The notes under the pieces are model-generated. The model saw only the letters and a list, made by a program, of their open reading frames with translations, made no database searches and had not been told where the DNA came from. DNA of 64,000 bases. Origin: Corythucha ciliata. Lineage: Eukaryota; Arthropoda; Insecta; Hemiptera; Tingidae. The position numbers were made by a program, and so were the translations under genes. Below, piece after piece: positions 42,923 through 52,460 of this stretch (positions are counted from its first letter, which is position 1; each line of letters starts with the position of its first letter). The stretch lies in NCBI GenBank assembly GCA_038030265.1, contig CM075938.1:18329009-18393008 (forward strand). The letters run 5' to 3'.

Positions 42923-43313
42923 TTCAGTGAAATGATCGAAAATTTTTTGTCTCTCCACAGCTTTACTTATTTTTAGGTGCAGGACCGGTTTCGGTCTCCC
43001 TGTATCAGGCCATTTTCAACTGCAAACTTCTAAACTGCTCAAATTCCATTAAGGAGGGGGGGGGGGAACCCACGTCAATTTTAGTAAATGTTCAAATTCG
43101 ATATTAACTCGTCAAGCTATTCAAGAATTTGAAGTCAAGTCAAGAATTTGAACATTTACTAATATTGACGTGGATTCCCCCCCCCCCCTTAATGGAATTT
43201 GAGCAGTTTAGAAGTTTGCAGTTGAAAATGGCCTGATACAGGGAGGCCGAAACCAGTCCTGCACCTACAAATGAAGCTGTGGAGAGACAAAAAATGTTCG
43301 ATCATTTCACTGA
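42923..43313. mobile_element. Inverted-repeat element with ~170-bp arms
   Basis: TCAGTGAAATGATCGAA at the left inverts at 43297-43313. Arms continue through GTCTCTCCACAGCTT, GCAGGACCGGTTTCGG, CTGATACAGGGAG (right arm) and TGGAATTTGAGCAGTTTAGA, with G10 and C11 tracts opposite each other. The centre is about 43118. Confidence 0.85.
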
Positions 43314-43497
43314 AGATCTGCAACCTCCACTATCTCGCCCTCAAAAAACAATGAATATATTATCTCATTCGCTGCTCCGGTCATGTAGGTTACGCTCACC
43401 AGCCCATCACAAGACCTCCTTTCTCTAAAGGATCACGTATGGCGGATATTGTCTGTACCTGTTTGTAACTCTAGGTTCTCTATCCAAACAAAGGTTA

Positions 43498-43845
43498 CGT
43501 TGCAAAACTTTTGGCTCGTGTTTAAACGCAGAAGTGTACAATCAAGTGATTACTGGAGTTTTGCAAACGGTGATTTGTGGGTTAAATACCGATAGGTTAA
43601 AGTCGGAAGGTTAGTAACTTCCTTTCCTCCATTTTTTTGTCAACCATCGTTGAACTTTCACCACAAATTTTAAAAAGAGAGGGCAGAAAGGCTTCATCGC
43701 GATGAAAAAGGCTATCGAAACACCTCCAGGGCGTGTTTTGTTGGATTATTAAGCTCTACTCAGCGCTGAGCTAGATTGACAGTTTTGCAACGGCAAAATA
43801 CTAAGTGCTCATTAAGCGCTGAACAAGTCTAAAGTTTTGCAACGC
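43498..43845. mobile_element. MITE with CGTTGCAAAACT ends (copy 2, enlarged)
   Basis: Same family as 9162-9367; the shared outer parts are CTCGTGTTTAAACGC and CAGCGCTGAGCTAGATTGAC. It carries about 140 bp of extra interior sequence between them. Confidence 0.75.
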
Positions 43846-43857
43846 GGACATTGTCAA

Positions 43858-44135
43858 AAACCAAAGCAAAGCTCAAAACCACAACATAGCTCCAAACCAC
43901 AATAAAGCTCGAAACTACAACAAAGCTCTGATAATATAATAATATAATAATACGAAGTATTACACAAAGTACCAAATACAAAAGGCTTTGACCACAGTAA
44001 AGTTGCCACCTCCAGCAAAGCTCCTATAACCACTTCAAAGGTCCAAACCACAGTAAAACTACAATCAAGAAGAATGCCCAGCCATCCAAACAGCTCTAAA
44101 CCACATCAAAAATCAAACTCACAGCAATGCTCAAA
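43858..44135. repeat. D minisatellite
   Basis: Repeated 'caaagctcaaaaccacaac', 'atagctccaaaccacaataaagctcgaaactacaac' units, about 20-24 bp each, with an AATATAAT patch in the middle. It abuts the RNase H fragment. Confidence 0.7.
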
Positions 44136-44164
44136 ACCAACGCAAAATCCCAAACAACACAAAA

Positions 44165-44640
44165 TCCCCTGTGTCCAGGGATCCACGCGAGGGTCACTTC
44201 ATTACCCATTCCCTGTAGCCTTGTGATGCCCCGCCGACAGTCCGCCACCAAGGCCGACTCTACCACCGGCCTGGCCAGCGCCCCCAGGGCTGCGTGGCTG
44301 TCCGCGTAGATCACCACTTCCCTGAACCTCACATGCTTCATAATTAGCTCCAGTACACAGTCGTTTATCGCCACGACCTCTGCCTGAAAAAACTTGGCCA
44401 ACTTTCCTAGGGGCCTACAATCCCCACCTTCAAACTCCGGTATCCAGAACCCAGATCCTGTCATTCCCGATTCCAACTTAGACCCATCCGTGAAGCAATT
44501 CATGGTTCCCTCTTGCACCCTGAATTCCTCTCTCGTACTAACTCGAATCCATATCTTCCTTCCCAAGTCCATTCGCTTCACGGTGATAACGGACCCAGTG
44601 CCCCCCTCCTGGACAGTCCTACTGATTGATGTATTCTTAC
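44165..44640 (-). pseudogene. Non-LTR retrotransposon RNase H fragment
   Basis: Minus-strand frame: NCFTDGSKLESGMTGSGFWI, then FFQAEVVAINDCVLEL, VVIYADSHAALGAL and VTLAWIPGHRG. This is the RNase H1 fold of insect non-LTR elements, with catalytic Asp (FTDGSK), Glu (QAE) and Asp (YADS) and the WIPGH histidine visible. The last catalytic Asp is absent because the sequence stops right after GHRG, where D-minisatellite sequence begins. Reverse transcriptase is missing too. It may be from the same family as 15609-16260. Confidence 0.85.
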
Positions 44641-44689
44641 AACGAACGTATCTATTGGCACTTCATCGAGTATAACCGTACACCTAAAA

Positions 44690-45300
44690 ACTGACCATAG
44701 GACTGACTACGCCCTGTTTGGAATGGAAAATGTGCCTTGACTGGGGCGATCACACCTCCGTCATCGTGAAATCCATTTCCCTGACGTTCTTTCCACTACT
44801 TCTTGAAATCTTGAAATTAGCCCACAAAAATTCGGTCTGAAAACTATGGTTTTCCTCTCTAGCTCCCTCAAAAGGCTCCCCAAACACCGGATATTTGGCC
44901 CAAAAATATTTCAAATATTTACACCAAACAGAGTATAATTTGCCGATTAGCTCAAAAACTTGACTAAATAGCAAAAAATCTCGAGCATTTACCCCTCCCC
45001 CCTCATCATGCAGATCATTGCTCACTGTTTGTTAATTGATGGTTCAAGGCTCTGGACCTCACGGTGGTGACCTTTTTACACTAGGTTGTGATAGGGGGGA
45101 TGCCCTGAGGAGGGAGAAGTTTGCCTGGGCTTGCGACACTGTTTTAAAGGGTTCCAGGTTGTTTGGATGTGGATGGAACCACAGGATTCCTTGTACTGCG
45201 GTCGGTTGGGCCAGGCTGAGCCCCCAAACGGGATGTAGTCCGGGAATGTAGTAACCAGCGAGCTGGTAGTAACTGACTGACCAAGGGCCCTATTCACAGT
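44690..45300. other. No gene; weak C-type repeats
   Basis: Phrases like 'aaaaactgaccatagg' and 'ctgaaaactatggttttcc' recur but are very diverged. Nothing else recognised. Confidence 0.3.
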
Positions 45301-45406
45301 TATCGGGAAAAAATGCCGCAAATGTTAGTAAATTAATTAAACTGATATTATCCGGACGACGATGGAAGGGCATAGCCCAACACGATTCGAGTTTCGAGAA
45401 AAAATG

Positions 45407-45479
45407 GCTCTCCGGCGGGATTTGAACCCGCAACCTCTGGATTACTAGTCCAGCACGCTGCCATTTGCGCCACGGAGAC
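45407..45479 (-). tRNA. tRNA-Thr-like (AGT anticodon)
   Basis: D, anticodon and T arms are complete: loop CTAGTAA gives anticodon AGT, the usual eukaryotic Thr isoacceptor. A box TGGCGCAAATGG is perfect and B box GGTTCAAATCC is one base off. A T6 terminator follows. Base pair 1-72 is G-G, unlike a normal tRNA, and the body resembles tRNA-Trp as much as Thr. Confidence 0.5.
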
Positions 45480-45728
45480 GCCTATGGGAGTCGTACTCCG
45501 AGGGATAAGCTAAGCCGAACCCCACCTAGGTCCATTGTTTCTCGAAACTCTAGGCGCTTCTCCTGATCGGTAAACCACGCCGAATTTAATCTTATCTAGA
45601 TGTTGTTAGATTGATATAATGAATAAATCTGTCGCCGGCATTTTAATTAGTAAATTAATTAAACTGATATTATCCGGACGACGATGGAAGGGCATAGCCC
45701 AACACGATTCGAGTTTCGAGAAAAAATG

Positions 45729-45801
45729 GCTCTCCGGCGGGATTTGAACCCGCAACCTCTGGATTACCAGTCCAGCACGCTGCCATTTGCGCCACGGAGA
45801 C
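45729..45801 (-). tRNA. tRNA-Thr-like (GGT anticodon)
   Basis: Identical in body to the unit at 45407 except that the anticodon loop is CTGGTAA (GGT). Eukaryotes normally use A34 (inosine) for Thr, so a GGT version is unusual. A T6 run follows its 3' end. Confidence 0.5.
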
Positions 45802-45931
45802 GCCTATGGGAGTCGTACTCCGAGGGATAAGCTAAGCCGAACCCTAGAGCCTAGAGCCTAGAGTTTCGAGAAACAATGGACCTAGGTGGGGTTCGGCTTA
45901 GCTTATCCCTCGGAGTACGACTCCCATAGGC

Positions 45932-46004
45932 GTCTCCGTGGCGCAAATGGCAGCGTGCTGGACTGGTAATCCAGAGGTTGCGGGTTCAAATCCCGCCGGA
46001 GAGC
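45932..46004 (+). tRNA. tRNA-Thr-like (GGT anticodon)
   Basis: Plus-strand mirror of the 45729 module: same A box, B box and CTGGTAA loop, followed by T6 at 46007-46012. Pairing of the two in one transcript would give a long hairpin. Confidence 0.5.
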
Positions 46005-46135
46005 CATTTTTTCTCGAAACTCGAATCGTGTTGGGCTATGCCCTTCCATCGTCGTCCGGATAATATCAGTTTAATTAATTTACTAATTAAAATGCCGGCG
46101 ACAGATTTATTCATTATATCAATCTGCCGCAAATG

Positions 46136-46240
46136 TGGTTGCTAAGGCGGGATAATGTTATTTTTTATTCGTGGTCCTCGGATCCCGCTTACGGCATTTT
46201 TCTCCGACCATTCGGAATAAGCCCAGGCTGGACCTTGTCG
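46136..46240. mobile_element. Right half of the interrupted palindromic element
   Basis: With 45300-45324 it restores ends CGGGAAAAAATGCCGCAAATG and GCATTTTTCTCCGA. A related intact copy is at 51922-52014. Confidence 0.55.
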
Positions 46241-49200
46241 AATTATGTTCCAAGAAACAGGATATGTGCCCAAAACACTCGATTGCGATAAAACTTGGAG
46301 ATGTTTCGCTCAACAATGTCCAGAAATTTGCAATTTTCCCACCATTCTGACAATAATTCGCCGCTTTTTTTCAACTGTTCGGTCAGAAAACCAACATTTT
46401 CACGAACTATTATGGTGACATTCGATCCAACCCTTATTATCACCCTAGAAACTCTTTAAACTGTCCAAAAATCAATTTGGTAAGCCCAAATAGTCGAATC
46501 TTTGCCTCAATTATCAATTTAGGTGATTCATTCCCTAATTCGGTTAGTTCCAAAGCTGGCCCCACATAAACGGGGGTCTAGATGAGCCTCCATTTTAAAT
46601 GGCATAGCCAGACCGTTAGCGAAGAGGGTGAGGATCCGTTTCGGAATATAGTCGTGAAGGGGGGGGGGCATGAAAGAGTGGGTATAATGCAAGGGCGGAT
46701 CTGGGACCTCTCTCAGGGGGGGAGGTAATCTAAACCCCTCCCCGTAAACCCCCACCACCTGCTAGCACTCCCCTTCCCCCATGTTTTGAGAGATTTTCCA
46801 AGCTCCAGGGGGGGGGGGTAATTCTGCTGTACCCCCCCCCCCCCCGAGATCCGCCTATGCATGGTATAATGCATCCTCACCGAGAAAACCTTGCTGGGTC
46901 CGAGCCTGCTTTAGAAACTGACAAAATTGGCTTGCAACTTGTTTTCAAGTTCTCCGGCGTTCCTAGCCGACAGGGGCCCTCCCTGGCACCGATTTCCTAC
47001 TGATCCCCCCCGCCGCATGATAAATTGAGTATAAAGAAGAAATAGGCAAGATTCTTGGGGGTTCACTAAAACGATCTATAGCGTGGTTGTTGGTGACAAA
47101 CTTAGCGAGTGTGTTAGGAAAACTTCGGAGCTGCAGTTAAAGAGACCTACCTCAAATCATTACGTTTAAGACTCCCATTTCAAGTTTTCCTAATTGAATT
47201 TACCTGAAATCTTCATTGATCAACAGCCGCGTGGGTTGGGACATGATAAAAGGGGCTCATTAAAGAATAAACCTCACGCTGGACCGGCTTTTCCTTTATT
47301 TCTTTCAATTTAGGCTTTTGTTGCACTACCAACCTTCACCTCCTCCAGATTGTTATACCTTTCCAGGAAATTCTAAATAGGATTCATTTTTCGAGTCATC
47401 TTTCCTTAGGGTTTTCCCTCCAAGCCTCAAACTACGGTTCCTCTAGGGGTATATACTATAGGTAGGAAAAGACGCGAGCGTTGGTGACGCGGTGATCTAT
47501 CGATCGGGAGGCGGCTCTTTTCCACCAGGGGCTCTTTCCTTCGCTACCACTTTCTTTTTCTTGTTGAACTGTATAGGAAGAAGAATAAGAAAAAGGCGGG
47601 TTGGAAACACGAGAAAGGTAAAATAAGGAGGAGTGAGCGAGAACAAAAATAGCCAAAAGTACGTGTACGGGTTGGAGGGGGAGGGAAGAGATCTTTGAAA
47701 ATACGATTTTTTTTTCGTCTTCGAAGGATCCTCCCCCACCAACACCACCTTCTTCCGGTAAACTCATCCACTTCTTTTATTTTAGTTTCACGAACATTTT
47801 TCAAATCGATCAACAGAAAAACCTTATGCATTTTTTTTCATATTGACTGAATTCAGCCTAGTTGGTGGGAGATGACTAGTGAGAGGGGGGGGGGGCACTC
47901 CCAGGATTGTTCAGTCAACAGGTGGAGTGCACATTACGATTGCTCCCAACCCATATAATGCTACCATTACCCGTCTCTAGCTATTAACACAAGGTCGGTT
48001 GCAAAAAAGAGTTGAAAGAAGACTAAAACTGTGGGAGAAAAAAAGTTTGAAATGAAGAACATTTACGCCTTCCTCAGAATGCGAAATCTAAACCCCCGCC
48101 ACACCCTTCTATAACAAAGTCCAATTCTGCTCTCGTTGTAAACAAAATCACGGGCACGTGTAAAAACGCCTGCAGGAGCCGTCACGCATGGGAATACAAT
48201 TTCGTCATTTCGCTATTTTATTTGTAATTATTGGGCTTCTCTGATATCCACACCGCCGGTACAGTTCTTGGCTCGCGCTACAAATGATTGGAAGGTCGTC
48301 TTCCCCCTCTCCACTCTTCCGCCTTACACGACACTTAGCAACTCTAAATGAAGAAATGGAAGAAGCACCGAGAGTAATTTTAATTAGCTTTACGCAATCA
48401 AGAGGTGGAACCTTTTTTCCCTCGGATGTGCTCACAGTAGATGCTAAGAATTTGAAATGTTGCGTAAAATGAAAATAAATCGGGAGAGCTGGCGGATTTA
48501 GCTGCTGCACTTCACTCCTCGTTATATGCAGGAGGTACAATTCGATGCGCTGCACCCCCCCCCCCTCTGCGGGTTGAAGAAGAAGTGGCGGAAGAGAAGG
48601 AGGTACACAGTGTTGGGATTCGGTAAAGCTAAAAACCTTGGCACCGATCCTCGCGTGCGGTTTTTAACAACTTGGCTATGGGTACGGTGGTCGGGTGAGG
48701 GGGTGGGGAGAGAACAGATTCACGGAAATAGACTCCAACAGTGAGTGAAAGAGTGAGAGAGGTCGAGTGCGGGAGTGGATAGAAAATGAGAGCAAAATGA
48801 GGAGCGTTTTTCTGAGGGATCTTTTTACTTAACGACGAAGACTAAAGAGAGGCTGGCTATAGCGAGCGAATACGCCGGGCACTCGGCCAGCAAGAGGAAT
48901 GTGTTGGACCGTACCTGTTAAGTTGTATATTGCAATATATGTATAACAACTCTCATGAGGAGTTGAACTATCGCCCCTTTCGTCCCCCCACACCACCACA
49001 GCATCGAACTTTGAACAAAACAAGGGACGACGCTTTCAAATGAGTTTGTTATTCAAGAAGATAACTTATAAAGGGGCCCAAAGGTCTTTCACAAGGAGAC
49101 CCTCGCTGTTAATTTGTTCTGTTTTGAGCTCCTATACGGAGTTGCAGAACTAAGCTGTCCGTTGTCAACGTATTCGTGTGAACGCCCCGCGGAGCGATAT

Positions 49201-49549
49201 CTCCAAAGGACCTCATGTGCATGAGGATAATGCAAGAAACAATAAGTACTCCTCAGATATAGAGGCTCCCCCCCCCACAACACCCACCAAACCGACTATT
49301 CTCTCTTCTCTACTTGGCCCCTGAACCAAATTTAGCGCTGAAATCTGATCTTCTGTAACAAAACCTCATTGGAATTGAGGCTTCGGCTCCCTCCCCCATA
49401 AAGTGCCATGAAACTACAGGAAGCGAAGGCAAGGATTGAGTCCAGGGATGCCTCTGACTTTTTATCCTAGATAATTAATTTCTTGCGAAAGTCAATTTTC
49501 AATGTTAAAGTTCACTATGGTATGGTCTATTTTTTGTGTTGTATACTTG
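46241..49549. other. No gene assigned
   Basis: 46240-46540 has weak C-type repeats. 46660-46860 has several G and C runs (up to 14). 47456-47831 has overlapping open frames without resemblance to a family. 48205-48900 is relatively GC-rich but I see no exon I can defend. Confidence 0.3.
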
Positions 49550-50147
49550 GAAATTTCCTATGGCTGGGGCTTATTCGTGGTTGGAGGTCTATTTTTTGAT
49601 TGAACGTTTTTGTGGTTTGACTTCTTTTTTTCTGGAGGCTTATGGCCCTTTTTGGTGGTTTGAGGTTCTTTGTGGTTGTGGAGACATTTTGTGAGACGAC
49701 GACGACAACTTCGACGAGACTTCTTCCGGTCTGAAGAGGTTTTTTATGGTTGTACCTTTTTTTGTATCCTCCAACCACAAATAGCTCCAGTCACAAAAAA
49801 GTGAAACCCACCAAAAAATGCCTTCAACCCCGTAAGACCTAAGCTCCCCCCCCCCAAAAAAAACCTCCAATCACCCAAAAACCCCAAACGACAACTTTTT
49901 ATGGATGGTACTTGGCTGTGGTTTGGAACTTTGTTGTGATTTGGAGGTATATGTTGAAGTTTTGAGCTTTGCCCAGTGGTTGAGCCTTCTTCATGTTCGA
50001 TTTGGATATCACAGCGGTTTGTAGCTGTACTGTGGTTTCGAGCATTGTTGTGGTGGTCAGAAGCTTTGCTGTGGTTAGAAGTTGTGCTGTGGTTTGGTGC
50101 TTTGACGTGGTTTCGGGGTTTGTTGGGGCTTGGAGCTTCGCTTTGGT
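49550..50147. repeat. D minisatellite, large patch
   Basis: Units of about 20-24 bp built on GTGGTTTGGAGCTTTGCTGT, e.g. 'ctgtggttagaagttgtg', 'ctgtggtttggtgctttgacgtgg'. Orientation switches near 49750-49880 (CCAACCACAAATAGCTCC). Confidence 0.7.
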
Positions 50148-51599
50148 TAGGGTGACCAGATGTAACGGTAGTTTCCGAGGACGCCTGACACGATAAAGTA
50201 GGACGCTTGTGACAAAATGTAGGCCACAACAGTAGGACGCTTAAAAAACTCAGTTCAATGTTAAAATTGTTAATTACTCGGTTTAAAAAAGCTAAATCTG
50301 CAAAATTTCGGTTTGAAAGAGCGAAAATCCTTAAAACTTGGGATTTCTAAGGTCCTAAGAGTTTCGCACGATAAAGCCGAATTCGGGAATTAGGTTTTTG
50401 AAAGAATTGAATTAATTTTTCGAATTAGCTAATTCCCCTGCGAAACTGGTTTTATAAGAGTAAAACCTCACGAAATTTGGTTTTTAAAAGCGTGAAAATC
50501 CGCAAAATTGAGGCAGGAAATATCACAAGTCCGTTAAATTGGATTTTTAAGGTTCTGAGTTGAAAATACTTGAATACAAAACTGTAGGACGAAAACGCCA
50601 AGTACAGTATATTATACAACGAGTGGACAATGCGCGATTTTACCTGCGAGTTTTTTTTTAGTGAACGTACGTTCCCTAAAAAAACACGAGCAGGTAAAAT
50701 CCACTTTTCCACGAGTTGTGTACGCTATTTTTCGTGCGTTGCCAGACGACTTTTTAGCAGAAAGTTGCGAACTCGTCCATCGCCCATTGGGACAGTGAGA
50801 AAAAAGTGAAGGACGAATTCCTCCATCGTCGCGAACACCTTTCATGACGTCGACACCTCAGATCTCACTCACTGAGAAATGAAAAGGCTGTGAAAGCCGC
50901 GGTGAAACAATCTAATAACCTCAGTTTTGCTTACTCTCAAAACAGTGGCTAAAATGCAACTTTAGACAGCTGTTTTCTCTCCAAAACAGTGGCTAAAATG
51001 ACATTTTAGCCACAGTAGCGCGAAAACATAATTAGTTGTTCCAAAGTTCGTTTTCATCCAAATTAGTCCTAAATTAACCGTACCTGCAAAACTGATCTTC
51101 TAAACAGCTGAAGCCACGAAATTAGGGTTCTGATCAAGCAAATTGATTCTTGAATTTGGGCTAAACGAGCCAAGCCCACGAAATTCCGCAAAAATTGTTT
51201 ATGAAAGAGGAAAACTTACGAAAATTGGTTTTTTAATTGGCGAACCCCACGAAATTCATTTTTAAAAGCTTGAAAATCTACGAAATTTGGGATAGAAAAT
51301 TACAAAATCCGTGACATTGGTGCCAAATTTGAAACATTTGGTTATGGAACATCTTCCTGAGAACGTGACGGATAAGAACCGTGATAGCTGAAACTAGACA
51401 GAAGAAGTTTCGGCCAAGCCCCACAGCTTTGTTCGAAGCTTCAGACCCACCAGACGTTATAAGTTAAGTCGAAAAAATAAGACAAACAAGAGGACACTTT
51501 TGACCTCTCCCTGGACACCTGAAAAAATGAGCCCGTTCGTCCCCGAACGCTCTAAAAAGTAGGACATGTCTGGGGAACGTAGGACGCCTGGTCACACTA
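50148..51599. mobile_element. Non-autonomous hAT element inserted in D minisatellite
   Basis: Left end TAGGGTGACCAGATGT and right end CCTGGTCACACTA are inverted. They are flanked by GCTTTGGT (50140-50147) and GCTGTGGT (51600-51607), a 7-of-8 match in the size expected for hAT. Subterminal 'gtaggacgc' occurs in several copies at both ends. The inside holds A-repeat arrays (50280-50560, 51060-51330), a GCAGGTAAAATC stem-loop (50640-50705) and a repeated AAAACAGTGGCTAAAATG. No transposase. Confidence 0.75.
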
Positions 51600-51935
51600 G
51601 CTGTGGTTGGAGCGTTATACTGTGATTAAGGTTTTCGTGGTTGGAGATTTGCTGTGCTTGAAGCTTTGTTGTGTTTTTGAGATTTGCTGTGGTTGGGCCT
51701 CTTTTGCAGTGATTTAAAATATTTGGCTCTATAGCGAGATATTTATACTCTTGGAGGGGGGGGGGCGGTGTATTTGAAAGGTTCCATCCCTGGACCCTAA
51801 TATTCTATCCACGTCTTTTGCTTCAACCACAATACCACAAAAAGCTCCAATTACAGAAAACCTCAAAGCAAAAAACACTCCATTCGCAAAATACCTCAAA
51901 CCACAAAAAGGACCGACCTGTCGGGGGAAAAGTGC
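51600..51935. repeat. D minisatellite, continued
   Basis: 'gctgtggttggagcgttatactgtg', 'gctgtgcttgaagctttgttgtg' to 51720, then the opposite sense ('accacaaaaagctccaattacag') at 51820-51910. This is the right-hand continuation of the patch split by the hAT element. A further short patch is at 52390-52460. Confidence 0.6.
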
Positions 51936-52014
51936 CGCAAACGGGATCCAAGGACTCCGAATAAGAAATAACTTTATCCCGTCGTAGCAACCACGCTTGT
52001 GGCATTTTCCCCGG
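51922..52014. mobile_element. Short palindromic element (intact copy)
   Basis: CGGGGGAAAAGTGCCGCAAAC and its inverse-like GCTTGTGGCATTTTCCCCGG enclose CGGGATCC...ATCCCG. The related copy near 45300/46200 holds the tRNA-bearing insert. Confidence 0.65.
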
Positions 52015-52460
52015 TGTTTCTGATGAATATGACCCCACGATTGTGCCTTCTTCCTGCCCCTGGCTTTATGCCCTAGAGGGCGCATTGCCACGATGTGCCT
52101 CACTGACGGGCCGGGAAATAAGGCCCGCAACCACGCGATACAGGCGTGATGGTTTTATGCAGTTTGACCGTCACCTCAGACACCTCCATAATATAGAGAT
52201 GGGAAAAATGGTAATGGGGTGGGGGCGAATAACGAAAGAAATGTTAAAAATGTGAGGGAAAGGTAAAGCTGATCAGGTATCAGGACGAACTATGAAGTTG
52301 GAAAAGTGCTTGTGTATTATTCAATAAATTAGGCGAATAGGATAATTGAGGAGGAGGCGAGAATACATTTTGCCGCCTCTCGTGTCGCACTCCCCCGCCA
52401 CGATAGAACTCCAACCACAAAAAAAAGACGCTCGAACCACAAAGAACCTCTTTTTGTGGT

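Larger units (their letters stand above)
45314..46135. mobile_element. Trimeric tRNA-bearing insertion with 11-bp TSD
   Basis: An 800-bp insert (45325-46124) is flanked by the exact 11-bp direct repeat TGCCGCAAATG (45314-45324 and 46125-46135). It contains three related units, two reading minus and one plus, each with a tRNA-like module and shared flanks (GGAGTACGACTCCCATAGGC upstream; TTCGAAACTCG and GGGCATAGCCC arms downstream). Units two and three form a near-perfect palindrome of about 240-bp arms centred near 45865. The insert interrupts a small palindromic element whose other copy is at 51922-52014. Confidence 0.88.

Noticed and set aside
47456..47831. Three overlapping minus frames near 47.5 kb
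   Set aside because: They are open in all three phases because of the skewed composition; none is recognisable.
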